Of a stretch of 64,000 bases of DNA, positions 37,214 to 49,680 are shown one piece after another. Under the pieces are notes generated by a model. That model was given only the letters and a program-made list of their open reading frames with translations, was not told where the DNA came from and made no database searches. The DNA lies in assembly GCA_009823395.1 (NCBI GenBank), contig CM020501.1, positions 10,592,361 through 10,656,360 on the forward strand, in the 5' to 3' direction. Every line of letters begins with the position of its first letter. Positions within the stretch are counted from its first letter, which is position 1. The stretch is from Thamnaconus septentrionalis (lineage: Eukaryota > Chordata > Actinopteri > Tetraodontiformes > Monacanthidae). Both the position numbers and the translations under genes were made by a program.

Positions 37214-38047
37214 ATTACCACAGAACGGTAGTCTGCCAAAGTCCTTAAGCCATTTCTAAACTTGGATATGACTCAAGGACTATATTTGCAGACTACGGAG
37301 AGTCCTGCACAGTAATATTTACTGGAAAATGTTTTTTCAATAATGTAAATAATTCAAATATTTAAATCAAATGGTACCACTGTCTATCTTGACAAATGTA
37401 TCAACAAAAACATATAATACTCCCAAGGACATTCATGGTTACTGGCATTAGTCAAAATTAATGGCTTTCCAAACTGGATCATGCCTCAGCTCGGCAACGG
37501 CACCAATTTTGGCTTTGTGCACGTTCAGGGACAAGGAATTGGTGTCACAGCAGATAATCAAATGTTAACCAGCCAATTGCAAGGTGAGAAAGACAACAAA
37601 AAATAAGTGGTTTCCCCAAAACACCAGTTTGGACAATCAAGAAAGAGTTTAACTACGTGGCTCTGCCAAAATGTTTTAGTTCATTATGAATGACTAATTC
37701 AGTGCTTAAGGTGTTTTTGGTAATGATGAGTCAAGCTGTGTTATTGAATGGAATCTGCAAGCCCAGATCTGCAGCCATTAAAATGATTTTTTTCACAGCA
37801 AACATGGTTGTACAAATACATATTTTTTCTGAATTACAGCTGCTTGATTAAAAAAAAAAAAAAAAAAAACAGTAACTGCTTCTTTACAAAGAGAGCTTAT
37901 CAGCCAATCACAAGGCGGCAGCTAAATGCATTTAGGTATGCAGACGTTTTAAGACAACTTGCTGAAGTTTAAATCAGATCAGAAAATGTTGTGAAGATGT
38001 TAACTGCACAAGTTATCAACAAGCTACACATACTGCCTACTTTCTTT

Positions 38048-38325
38048 GGTACACCCTAATACTGAGTGCTTAAATCAGTGGATATTTTTCAATTTGGGGA
38101 AACATCTTCATTGCAAAAGTGCTTGCGCGAGATGGATGTGCGCAAAAATCCCGGCAAATCAGCAGTTTGTGAAATGCTCAGACCGGCAGGTCTGCCACCA
38201 ACGAGCCAAGTTCAAAGTCACTTCAATCTCCTTTCCCCATTTTGAGATCCTGCCATGTGATTGGCCGATTACCTATTTGTGATAGCAAGCGATAGAACAT
38301 TTTACCTAATAAAGTGGTGTATACC
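38048..38325 (-). mobile_element. Tc1/mariner-like transposon relic, internally deleted
   Basis: The outer words GGTACACCCTAATACTGAG and TTACCTAATAAAGTGGTGTA, and the internal words GCGCAAAAATCCCGGCAAAT, CAGCAGTTTGTGAAATGCTC and TGCCATGTGATTGGCCGATT, match the order in a common teleost Tc1-like element read in reverse. Only the N-terminal transposase part remains, with frameshifts and a large internal deletion. Confidence 0.65.
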
Positions 38326-38865
38326 AAAGCTTCATTGTCATCTGCTTTAACATTAGCACAGTAAAGTCAGACAAATTCAGAGGGAAAACAAGGCATTCTG
38401 TAAACATGATGTCCAAATTCCACATAACGCAGAGCGATCCGAACGGTCCCCACTCATCAAGATTTCAGCTATTGTCTCTCTTGGGGACTGACACACGTGG
38501 GTGGCATCCCACTTCCGGGAACAGAACAGAATACATGCCAACACATGCAGCACTATGAAAAATGGCACATATGGGGAGGGAACTTTCTGTCTACATGTGT
38601 GAAACGCGCGGTCGCAAAAACGCATATTCTTCAGAGGCAACTGAAGTTGCAGACTAAGGAGCCGTCGACGGCGTTCCATTTTGACTGACATCACTGCTTT
38701 CCCTCCCAATGAATTCCTCTCGGTGTGGATTCAGGTTACACTGGTGTGCATCCTACAGCTACAGCTACACAGAGACGAGAGACAACTTCCACCACAGAGA
38801 CGCAAAGGATGTACGAGATGTATATGTTTCTCTTTTTAAACAGAAATAAATAATAAAACAAATAA

Positions 38866-39315
38866 TAAAGGTTAAGTGTGTAATATTTGAAGATTTTTAA
38901 GAAGAAACAGCGACATGAAGTGGATATATTTTAATTGCAGTGCTCTTTTACTTAATTAGGGACACCGTACTCTCCTTCTCCCGAGCTTGCCAGTGAACTA
39001 CGGTGGCCTGCGAGCACAAATCTGGATACCGTGTCCACTTTCTTCTTCGTTGGTTTATTTGAGGACGTGAGCGTTCACCCTACATAGGAAACATGTACTC
39101 AGGCGGGCTGGATTGACCATCACTATGTTCCTTAGTAAGATGGCAGCTAACTGGGAGCACGACCCTTCTTCTATGTATATTCTTATGTACATATAAGAAC
39201 TGTTTATTGTACTGTGAGTATACACCTTTATTACTGTATTTATGGGCTGTATGTTAAGCTTTTACCAACATAAAAATCATAAATTAAGCCAAATTTTACC
39301 CACTGAACCTTTAAG
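38866..39315. mobile_element. MITE of the GGTCCAGTGTG family, copy with both ends
   Basis: The left end AAAGGTTAAGTGTGTAATAT and the right end, in complement, CTTAAAGGTTCAGTGGGTAA form diverged inverted repeats. The interior CTATGTATATTCTTATGTAC to TTTACCAACATAAAAATCA is shared, in order, with 15880-16050. Confidence 0.6.
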
Positions 39316-42300
39316 CAACAACACTTCCTTGTGTCTGATAGGAGATATACATGCAGCACAGATTAAGAGTGGGGAAGCCTGAGAACCTGCTAATTATGCA
39401 CCATTTGACCAGTAGGACGCTGTCCTTTTTTGCTCCTTTTCGTCGAAGCTTCGTCCGACCACCTCGCGAAGCGTCTCGCCATGCGTATTGGAGACGGTAC
39501 TGGTACAATCTCTTTCTGCTGTACTTTTGTAGTGAATAATAAATACCGCGTAGCCCTCGCTGGCATGCCGAGGCTCCTCACAAAGGTGACTGTGTGTCTG
39601 TGGAAGAGAAGTGAGAGAGTGTGGGAGGGTGGAAGGTGGGAGTGTGTTGCGGCGTCCATGTATTGTTTGTAAATCGCCCTGCTGGCAAAAAAAAAGGGAC
39701 ACTTGGTTCTATAGCGCCAGCCACCCAGGGACACAAAGCGAGGTCCGGTGGGAGGTGGCAAGAGGAGGAGAGGGCGGGGGCGTGCGGGGGTAATTCTATA
39801 TGTGCACGCTTGTATGAATGTATGGGGACAATGTTTTCGGCAATGGCTCTTAGCGCCACTCAGAGACGAGGCTGGAGAGGAAGACGACGGAGGGGAAGTG
39901 GGGTGGGATAGGGGTAGGGGGGAGGGGTGGGGAGACGCCTCTTTATGTGGCCGTATTACTGTGACGGCTGGTTGGAAGAGGCGCCCAAGGCGGCGTCTGC
40001 TTGAATTTTAGCCTGTCACTTAGGACGGGGACACTAATCAGCATTGGTCCCGGTCCTCATCCCAGGGAAAGGGGAGGGGGGGAAAGCACTTTCGAGCCAT
40101 TACTGAGGGGGAGAAAAAAAAAAAAAGACGGGAAAGAGAGCAGGAGCAGGGGAAGAATTGCGACGGCCCAGCAGGAAATGCTAACCGCTAACCTCATTTG
40201 CATGCAGGTCCAGGGAGAATGGAGGTGGTGGGAGGAGGCGGGGTCTTATTCCCTTTCCAATCTCCATGTTAAATGCTGGCCAGGGCAGCTGATGGGAAAG
40301 AGAGGCATTGTTTGCCCCCCACGACCCCACCCCGCGCTGCTCTTTCCTTCTCCGTTACACCGACACCTGCCTCGCTTTCTCCAGCGTGCAGGTGGGGGGG
40401 GGGGAATCATAATAAAAATAGAAAGACGTTACTTCACCTGAATTCTGTATGAACCCGGCGCTCAATGTATGCCGCTGTTTACTTTTGCGTGGACCGTAGC
40501 GCCGCAGCCCTCGTAGGTCTGTCTGTTCTGTCATAACCAGGTTGTGACCCGAGGCTGCCGCATTCAAAGCCATCCTTCACCCACCGAGTCTGTTCCGTGG
40601 CATAATGATTGCTATGACAACCATCACTTAAAGCCACGGGTAGGTGGAGGAGAGATGTCAGCTTCTCGTCTACTCCTCTGATGATCTCATTTCTGGCTGG
40701 CAGGTACAACAAGGTCAAACCACTGAAACTGGCAAAGTGGCTGCTTGCTACATGCAAATGACAGAAGCGAGTTTCCAAACAATTACACTGGCCTGTCCAA
40801 ATCGACATGGGGCCGGGCGACAAGGTGGCGGATAAAACAGATGCAAAAAATAAATAAATAAATAAATGCGAAGGGGGTGATGGACAACGGGATACAGGGG
40901 GAGGGGGAGCAGTGGGGTGGGTGGCTGTCTTTGGCTGGCGATGAGCACAAAGTCTGCTCGTGCGTGCCAAATGTGGTTTTTAAACGGTTTTTCTGGGGAG
41001 GATTTGTGCTAATCTAGAAAAACCTTCTGGAGGAAGTGCAAATACATCTGCCGCTGACCACTCCCCTGTAGAGTACAAGGGATTAATGACATGGCAATCT
41101 GAACCAACATGGCCCCCATTCAAAACACTTGTGGGCAGCGCGCTCGCATACGGCCAATCAGGGAGCGGTGCCATCTGATTGGGCCTCTTTGTGGAAGAGC
41201 TTCCCGTCCTAAATCCACTCGCCCGTCGTCTCGCGGTGCCAATTTGTGCCCGGCTCGGTTCGCTCCCAGCCCCCCTCTCCGAGGCTTCGGTTCTCCTCGC
41301 AGGTGCCCGTAAACGACAGGGGAGGGAAGTGGGGGGGCGGGCTCCTCGCTCGCTCGCTCACAATGAAATATCCAGTGATTAGCTAATCTCATTAGCCGCA
41401 CAAGGGCGAACCCAAGTGACCAAATGCCCTTGGTAAACAATGAGAGGATGGCACCCCCGTGCACGCCGGCTCTTTTAATGCATTAGCGGGACGCTGTGAA
41501 TATATTGCGTGGACGGAAAGCCTCCTCCACACAAATGAATTAGTCAAGACGCTTACCTGCCTCTTTCGGGGTCATAAATAATCTCACGGCCGCACTGACA
41601 ATGGCTTTCTCTCAGATGACATCACATCAATGATTCTAACTTCTCGGGGATTTTTTTTTTTGTCCCGCAGCCAAACACTTACACTCTCCTCTTAGAGATG
41701 ATATATTGTTTCCCTAGAGAGCTGTCACCGCCTTATGGTCCCACAATCCCGTGTGTCTGACAGCCACCACCCTCCCACCCACCCACCCAGCCAGCCGCCT
41801 TCCCTGTACTTTTAATCTCCCTATAAAACTGATCCCGCAGCCCAAAAAGCTGCAGACGCGCAGCTGTTAGCCCCGGCTAGTTAAAGACATTGCCTAAGCC
41901 TTGCTCTTGACTGCCTAAGCGCGCAATGTGGAAACACTTCCACGGCCGAGAAGAGCGAGGGGTTGGCCTTGTCGGTGCACTAGAGGCTAACTGCAGCCAG
42001 GCTGCGCTTCTCAACGAGGATCTGCTTGCATGTGCTCGCGAGAGGCCTCCTGCCCTCCTCTACCCACACAGGAAGTGAGGTCACCTCGTAGCACGGCGCC
42101 GTGCAGAGTGCACTCGGCGAGGGCGACAAAGATCAACGCGTTGGCCAAAAGCCATTTTGAGCCCCCCAGCAAATATACGTGCAGCCGTGACCTACATTGA
42201 ATAACGGACTTTCTCCAAGTGCATTTATTAGAGCCAAATGCACAGCCCGCCGCACCGTGGCGGAAAGTTTTGGGGGGGCACTCACAAGAGGAGCAACGCA

Positions 42301-43722
42301 AGAAAAATCGACGGGCCGAGGAGCTGAACACAAAAAAAAAATCACATGCTGCCTTATGCCAAAAAAAAAATCCCAATTCCACACATGGAGACTAACCACA
42401 TGCTGCGAAATGTCTCAACAGCCCACAGGCGATGGCATTTCTCCTCAGACAATTGAGGATGCGCTTTATATCTGTACAATGTAATTTTAGTGTCTTTCTA
42501 GGAGTGAAACATGAGTCCGACAATAAATCACATCCCTGTTTAGACCAGGCGTCTGGCACGACTGGCCGACTTCAGCTCCACAGACCACCTCCTCCTCCGC
42601 CGCCTCCTCCTCTCCTCTCCTCTCATGCTCTCCATCCCTCATGCCCGTTAAAGGCTCGTCCTGCAGGGCCTGGATACACTTGTGTGGTACAACAACAGAG
42701 AAACCGCCCAAAGCTCTTAACAGCTCTTCCTCTCTGCCTCGTCCGCCCGCCCGCTCGCCCGCCCGGCCCTCCCTCCATCTCTCTCTCTCTCCCTCCATCT
42801 CTCTCTCTCGCTCGCTCCCGCTCGTCTTTCCCAGCTGCACCGGCGAGCTGTTCCGTATGAACTGCTGCCAGCTGAAAGCCTGCTACTCCTGTGAGATTGC
42901 TATTACTCAGTGCGAGCAGTGCTCTGCGTAGCCAAAGGGCTGCTCTCCGAGCTGTAGATCTCCATGTTGTGACTTGTCAACACGGGGAAAAATCGTTACC
43001 GAGGCTGAGGCACTTCCATTCGACACAGAGGGGGGGTCTGATTGAGACCAGACAGGCAGCCAGGTACCGCGCTGTGAGCTAGCGCCGCCGCCGCCGCCGT
43101 CCCCCCGGTTCTGAGCTGAAGCGGATCCTCTGCTCTGAGAGTTAGGGTTACAACTTTGAAGTTATTAGATAACGACCATCTGACAGGTGGGGGAAGGGGG
43201 GGGCAAAAAAAAGCCCATCTCCACTGTGAATTTCAGCTCTCTCTGTGCTATTGATTCCGATCTGAGTAATTTGTGATGAGATGTTTAACAAAATGAGTCA
43301 GAGGCTCTCAGTTAACAGTCGCCATTTCATATCACTGCAGTTCTTTTTCATAGAACAGTCTGAACTGGACTTTGATATAGACGATCAGAACTGGCTTTTT
43401 AAACAAGCCAGCAGACAACAGTGTCCAGGATCAACTCTTCTTTTTAAATGGATGTCTGTGATTTTATCCCTCTACCTTAAAAAAAAAGGCATGGAGGCTT
43501 TAATAAAACAACTATCAGAAAAGGACTTTATAAAGTTGAGCGACAATCAAATAAATGTTTTGAGAAATTTCAGTGAAAAGTTCATATTCTCTTGAAATAT
43601 GAATGCAAATCAAACCTTTACTGCATCGCTTTAAAAGTGAGCATCTAAAAGCCTTGTAAGATTCTTAAGACCTTTTTTGGGGGACACAATGAGCATCTTG
43701 ACCATCATCCTTCGTGTCCCCA

Positions 43723-43982
43723 TCCATCCATCCATCCATCCAGCCACCCATTTTCTTACACCGCTTAGTCTGCAGTCAGGGGCTGCTGGAGTCTATCCCA
43801 GCTGTCTTGGGGCGAAGGCAGGGTGACACCCTAGACAAGTCGCCAGTTTAGCGAGGGGCCAACACACAGAGACAAAAACAACCATTCACTCTCACATTCA
43901 CACCTACAGACAATCTAAAGTAGCCAATTAGCCTGACGTGCATGTCTATAGACTGTGGGAGGAAGCCGGAGCAGCCGGAGAG
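43723..43982 (-). mobile_element. SINE in reverse orientation, 5'-truncated
   Basis: It starts with (CATC)n, then CCACCCATTTTCTTACACCG, TCTATCCCAGCTGTCTTGGG, CACCCTAGACAAGTCGCC, CATTCACACCTACAGAC and GAGGAAGCCGGAGCAGCC. These are the complement of the body and (GGAT)n tail of the SINE at 12650-12990. The tRNA-related head is missing. Confidence 0.7.
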
Positions 43983-45064
43983 GCAAAAAAAAACAAAACG
44001 TCACGAAACATAGCTGACATATGCAGGACAGGAGCAGGACAGGAACAGATAGGAAGGACATGAGACCACATGCAATTTGACTTGAAGCTAAAGAGAGCAT
44101 TAGATATGTCAATGAAAGCAAACGACAAGAGGGAGGAGAGCGGGTGGATTTGAAAAGTGCAACAGACCCCAATGCCTAACCTCACATCAGTATATAAGAG
44201 CTAAAAAGGGTCCATTAAGTAGGCATATTAATGCAAATGTACTTGCTTTATATGACAAGGTCTATGTGCAAAAGAAGCACTGGCAATACAGCTGTTAAAA
44301 GTCGGCAGTTTGTACTGTATTTAAACCTGTTTGAAAGCAGCCAATAGCAGCTTACTCAGCTCTTTAACCAAAGTCACTGTATTTTTGGTACCTGACCAAA
44401 AGCAGCGCGCATCCTGGAAAAGCAAAATTCTTTTCTACTCGACGCTGCGTCGGCCGGGTCCACCAATCTCATGCCTTTTCAATCTCCTCCAAGTCAAAGT
44501 TTATGCAACATTTTCCCCTTAAACTTCACCAACCCGACGATGCCCATGTGCCAAAGCCTCATGAGTTTCAGGCGGTGGAGGGGAGTTGGTGGGATTTGCC
44601 TTGTGGGGGGACTGCTAGTCCAGAAAGAAATTCTAAGAAAAAAAAACAAAAAAAAACTTTTGGAGCCAAGAGTGAAATGGAAACCTCCCCTCATTTTCCT
44701 CTCCTCTCATTTTCCCTTAAACCAATGATTTCAAGCCCCGGCCCCACCAAGGTCGTTATAATCATGGCAAGTGGAAGGGAGCCAGTGACCCACCATTACA
44801 CCAAGGTAGAAAGCCACCCAGCCCGGCAGATAGTCATGCTTTAAAAAGAAGCAGATATATGTTGGGGAAAATGTGGGATCCCCTCCCCCACCATTTCATA
44901 AACATAAGAAACAGAGGAAGAAGTGAGCAGAAGAGAGGAGATGCTCTTCACGATACAGAATTTATTTGACTGATTATGGAATGTCCTGCTGCTGTCTTTT
45001 CAGGCTGCAAGAACAATAATGAAAACCAACTGAGAATTCCTTAAGGTATCCGTATCCGATGATA

Positions 45065-45083
45065 ATATATATATATATGGATA

Positions 45084-45136
<53 letters not shown>
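45065..45136. repeat. (AT)n followed by T run
   Basis: About 28 AT units with minor breaks, then a run of about 16 T. Confidence 0.9.
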
Positions 45137-45137
<1 letters not shown>

Positions 45138-45700
45138 CACACAGCGGTCGACAGATGGAGAATTCTTTTGAAGCCAAATGCCAATGTGTAGGGAGCTGGC
45201 TGTGCGACAGTCCATATACAATGCCAACATCATGTTTTTGTTACTTTACGTTTGATAAAATACAACAATTTAAATTAAACAATTTAGAAACACTATTTAG
45301 AAACTTCAATAAATCTTGTTCTGTAGGCACGTAGTAAATAAATATAAGCCACATGCACACACACACACACACACAAACACACACATATAATATATAGATA
45401 CAATCGTAAGTAAATAAATATTATTACATAGTAATACAGACATTGTGATTTTTTTAACCAGCAGCGAAGCCAATTATCAGTCCAATAATCATCCTAACTA
45501 ACCAAGCAGTCTACCTGTAACAACCTGGTAATTCAGACTTCTAAGACTGACTAATACAACAGGCAAATCACACAAGCAGTGATGCCACAAGGTCATATAG
45601 AATGGCACTTCCCGTCGTGGCACCAAAGGTCATGTTTACTTGTCAAGAGTGAAGGCGCCATACTGTACTGTGACCTCCATAGCCGGCTTACGGACCCGCC

Positions 45701-45701
<1 letters not shown>

Positions 45702-45742
<41 letters not shown>
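45702..45742. repeat. (AC)n microsatellite
   Basis: About 20 units in intron 1. Confidence 0.95.
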
Positions 45743-45747
<5 letters not shown>

Positions 45748-47379
45748 AAACACACACACAAGGGTTGTGTGTTCACTTTCGTATGTGCATGCTGTGCACA
45801 CACACGCTTAAAGAATAGTCTCCTTTCACGAGCAGAGCCACAGACAATAGGACAGTGCACACTGAGCCGCGCGGCCCATATATTTGGCCCTGTGCTAAGA
45901 TAAAGCACCTCCAGCATCGCAGCCAGTGTATTAGCTTGGCCTTTTTCACCACAGATGAAGAGATTTGAAGCCCGAGATTGTGCTTGTTGGCTGGCACACC
46001 ATTGGGGTGTTGTTGGCTGAATAATGAAAACACACATACTGACAGCAAATGGCATGAGGTGACACTTCAATTCTAGAGTGGGAAGATCCAAAACAAAGCG
46101 CAAAAAAGCTTCTGACGAAATTCAGACTTTTTCTCTGATAGTTTGTTGACTGAAAAAGGGACACAACTCCTGGATTGGAAAAAAAAGAAGATGTGGTTTA
46201 AACTCATGAAGCCTCCAGCGCCCTTGCATTGTGTTTGTAAATATTAACAAAAAATAGACTTTGTGGTGAGTTTTTTTCTTCTTGAACAAAAGTTAGAAAT
46301 GTTGGTTGATCCTCAGTCTGACATGCCGATCATCAGTAAAGAGTCAGCGTTGCACTGAAGTAAGATTTCTTTTTCTGGAGGGGTTTTACTTCATTACAAA
46401 TGTATAAAATGGCCTAATAACCATTCAACAGACGCATTACAATGCATTTGACATAACAGCAAATTTCAGTTAGGTTACATTCACAGCTGCCAAAGTTCTG
46501 CTTCAATGTCCTAATAACTTGAAAGCAGATAAAATCTGACTGGTGGATATTTCACTTCAGGCTGCACTGGGATGTTAAAAAGAACAATAAACTTGCATCT
46601 CCTTTGGGAGTAACTCAGTACTACAGGATGATTTTATGTCTGCAGCGCAAAAAGCCTATTTACATTTTGCTAAATAAAACAACTATTTAAAAGGCTTTCA
46701 TTTAATGCGTCCCCTGCTAACACCCTAAGTTATCGAATGATTGCACTGTGCACTTTACAAGTCGATGCTTGTCTGGTGACGAGCAGAACGCGGCTCCGCC
46801 AGACGAGGTCCTTAAAATGAAGTCTCTGTATGCAGAGCGGTTGGCGAAAAGGCTGCAGTGGGTTACGCTCGGTTATAAATCGTGACCCTGTTCTGCGCAG
46901 TCCAACCCTGTGGCTTACGTGCTCCTTATGCAACATACAGTATGGACTAACTGTGCAAAAAAATCCCTCTGTCACTTCCACATACACAAAGCCAGACACA
47001 CATACACTACTGTCTCCACCTCTATGCTTCTCAGCCACCCACTGCAATTTCCCCAAGTTCAAGCCGAGGTCAAACAATTGAACAGTTGATCTGTGTACTG
47101 GCTCGGACAAAAGAAGAAGCAGCAGCAGCAGCAGCATTTGCATATCGCTTGATGCGATATACATTAAACTTAAATGTGTCAAGAATGCGAAAACAGTGAC
47201 AGGTGCAGCAGCTCACTCCCTCCCTCGCTCACTCACATGACAGCAGCAAACTAAAACACGACTCTGGAAACCCGTCCTGATCGCGGCTGCTTCTGCTGAA
47301 CAGCTGGCGTGCTCTGACATTTAAGAAATGAAGAAGATAGTGTCAGAAGATAAATGTACCCGGCCACCGTTGATTTAAA

Positions 47380-47480
47380 GATGAATCACGTCGTTATTCA
47401 TTGCATTTGCATACCAGTGACTAATTAAGCTATGTTCTTGCGCATTTATTAAGTGCAAATGATCATGTGGGGGAGGGGAG
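47380..47480. promoter_or_regulatory. candidate POU/homeobox block (intron 1)
   Basis: A perfect octamer ATTTGCAT (47405-47412), GACTAATTAAGC and AGTGCAAATGATC lie within 70 bases. Another octamer, ATTTGCAT at 40196-40203, is also in this intron. Confidence 0.4.
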
Positions 47481-48630
47481 GGGGGCAGAAAGAGAGAGAG
47501 AGAGAGAGAGAAGTCACACTCTCAGATCATTCCTTCAATATTGGTTGTCATTCCTCACTACCATCATAGTGATCCTCTAGCGGCCAGAACGGGGTACTGC
47601 AGCTTGCTCATTATTTGTACTGATAAAGGCACAATACGAACATCCAGGATACGGTGGGTCAAACGTGCAAAAGTAAAAAACCAACCTCCTGCCTAAATCA
47701 TCTCGCCGGTGGGAGGATCGAAATGAGCTCCGAGTGCGACAGAGAGGCGTCTCGGGCAGCTGAGGGGAGCAAGAAGCGCCGCTTCCCCCCTTCTAACCGC
47801 GGTATTGATCGTAGTCTGTCTGCAATGAATGGCTGCAAAGGGAAGGGGGGGAAAACCCTGAACTTCAGGTGACCGACCATGGCTCTGACACTGCCTGCAT
47901 GCAGACAGGGAGGGGTGGAAAAATAATACACACTGGCTTTGAAATGATTTTTTTTTTAATTTTTTTAACAAAAAGATTGTCTTCGCACTTTTCTTTAACC
48001 CCCCTGAAAAAGTCGACGGCTGTAACGCGCGAACGAATTCGGTTCCGCGAATGCGCAGCACAACTGCGAGGCGAAAGTTGGACGTTTATCGCCGAGGAAA
48101 TGAAGTTTAGCGACCGTTGCTAGATAGCGCAGTAGCTAGCCGTGGACGGCGGGACTACCGAGGGGAGCCAGACTCGGGCTCGTCTGATCCGACTGACCCT
48201 TCATTTTATTGCGGCCAGACTCGCAGATCCTCCCCCTTTTTTCTGCCCGAAAAAAGCCACCTCTCGCAAGGGGCGACCACATTAGCGAAAACCGCCCGGC
48301 CGTTATTCCGCACACAAGACCGACACGTATGGCAACTGACCGCAACCTTTAGCGGAATCGGACCCCTATCGATTATACTCTTTAAAATAAAGCCACGCTA
48401 TCATTTATTCACTCATTGCCTCGGCCAACGTTGCCCATCGCCTACAACATGGCTGCCTCGCTCGGACCTAAAAAAAAAAAAAAAAAAGAAGAAGAAGAAG
48501 AAGAAGAAGGGGAGAGAAATAACCTACGCCGAGTCTTTTGTCTGTTTCACCTCTTTAACCCTAAACTACTGCGCAAAAAACACACGGCGGAGCCGCTGGA
48601 AAAACGGGCGAAATGAGCGAGAACACTTAC

Positions 48631-48673
48631 GTGAAGGCAGGCGCTTGGGTTGCTCCTGCTTCCTCCTTGGCAT
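48631..48673 (-). CDS. znf827: znf827 coding exon 1: start codon and NuRD-binding RRK motif
   Basis: This exon encodes the first 14 residues, MPRRKQEQPKRLPS, plus the first base of His15. It ends at a consensus donor (CAC then GTAAGT, GT at 48630-48629). The sequence matches the N-terminus I recall for human ZNF827 exactly. In mammals this short basic RRK motif, shared in type with SALL and FOG proteins, binds the RBBP4 subunit of the NuRD deacetylase complex, and ZNF827 recruits NuRD to telomeres of ALT cells. The start is chosen because it is the conserved Met and has A at -3. No in-frame stop was found in the few codons read upstream, so the start rests on the family match. The single base left over (phase 1) joins cleanly to exon 2 across an intron of about 19 kb. 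The protein is nuclear. Confidence 0.93.
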
Positions 48674-49187
48674 TTTCCCCCCGTTTTTAATCACATTCTC
48701 GTCCTCGTTTGGGGATAAGAAGCAAAAAGGTTTTCTCCCATTGAGACCGGAGGCGCCAGTGATGGCAGGGGACTCGGTCGTGCACCTGGCTTTGCTCGGT
48801 TTTAAAGTGTATTGTTGGGGGAATGAAGGGGAAGCGGAGTCGGCGGCGGCGGCGGAGGAGGTGCCGCTGTTGTTGTTGCCGTGTCTTGACTATGGCTGCT
48901 CTCGGTGCAAGTGTGTGTCTCCGAGCCCCTAACTAACACTAATGCAGGGATCAAAGGGCAGCAACAGCAGAGCAGGCGCGCGCGCGAACACACACACGCA
49001 CACACCAGCACGTTCACACGCGCTCTCGTTTCCCTCCACGCGCACGCACGCACACGCGCAAAGTACACACTCTCGCGCACGCGCCCCCGACACGCTCGCG
49101 TCGCGCACGCACACGCACACATCCGAGGAGCTCGCCCCCGAGAGCGCCGTTACGGACGGACAAGGTGCCCCCCAAGCTTCCAGGGTG

Positions 49188-49225
<38 letters not shown>

Positions 49226-49300
49226 AGGAGGAGGAGGAGGAGGAGGAGGAGGAGGAGGAAATGTAGCGCGGCCGGGGAGACCATATTGATGGACCCCGGT
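48674..49300 (-). promoter_or_regulatory. znf827 5' UTR and promoter region, CpG-rich with triplet repeats
   Basis: This is the stretch directly upstream of the znf827 start codon. It is GC- and CpG-rich, holds many CGCG and GCACGC runs at about 48970-49130, and has a joined (CTG)n-(GAG)n tract at 49191-49259 (CAG and CTC repeats on the sense strand). No TATA box is visible at a fixed distance. The transcription start cannot be placed by eye. A YY1-like CAACATGGCTGCC lies on the plus strand at about 48445, just inside intron 1, and could mark an antisense start. Confidence 0.5.
49191..49259. repeat. joined (CTG)n and (GAG)n trinucleotide repeats in znf827 5' region
   Basis: About eleven CTG units pass directly into about eleven GAG units, 520-590 bases upstream of the znf827 start codon. 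On the sense strand this is (CTC)n then (CAG)n, possibly in the 5' UTR. Confidence 0.95.
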
Positions 49301-49369
49301 TGCCTTTGTGGAACACGGTTCAGTCTTTCTTTTTCTTTATGTTTTTTTTTTTTTTTTTTTTTAAGTAAT

Positions 49370-49680
49370 AAAGAAAATATGCCGTTTTTATGAGTGCATA
49401 CTAATTATGCAGCTCATGTAAATATGCCAATTCGTGCGATTTGACACAACAGCTCGGACAGTCAGTCACACAGTGTTCTGTGGACCAAAAAAATATCCAC
49501 TCTTCTTTCTGTCTTTGTTAGAATTATAAATGAAATTCCTCGCTGGCGATATGTTGTTGCTTTTTAATTAGAAGAAATAATTAAAAGGGGGCGGGTGTTT
49601 TAGGCTGCAACTTGAATTAGAGGAATTTGTATGCACTTAATTGACGCTGCAACTTGACCATGCTGATATAAAATATATTA
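49370..49680. promoter_or_regulatory. candidate AT-rich regulatory block just upstream of znf827
   Basis: Words ACTAATTATGCAGCTCATGT, GTAAATATGCC and TTTTTAATTAGAAGAAATAA, with a GGGGGCGGG GC box near 49587. Confidence 0.4.

Larger units (their letters stand above)
29646..48630 (-). other. znf827 intron 1 (about 19 kb)
   Basis: This is the first and longest intron in the window. It holds (CA)n at 30016-30069, an X-box-bearing block at 30190-30460, AT-type repeats at 32147-32276, three hAT/SINE relics at 32978-33240 and 35001-35880, (GT)n at 34009-34085, (GGAA)n at 34173-34210, a Tc1-like relic at 38048-38325, a MITE at 38866-39315, a SINE at 43723-43982, (AT)n at 45065-45121, (CA)n at 45702-45742, and octamer motifs at 40196-40203 and 47405-47412. 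AT-rich unassigned sequence fills 36300-38040 and 46150-46730. No extra coding exon was recognised. Confidence 0.75.

Noticed and set aside
38046..38282. Small plus-strand reading as a gene
   Set aside because: It is antisense to a decayed Tc1-like transposase fragment.
41810..41830. CCCTATAAAACTG as a core promoter in intron 1
   Set aside because: A single TATA-like word without other evidence. It was left out for lack of support.
48117..48932. Plus-strand open reading of 271 codons across the znf827 start region
   Set aside because: It runs through a poly-A/GAA tract and antisense to exon 1, has no family likeness, and its reading is low complexity.
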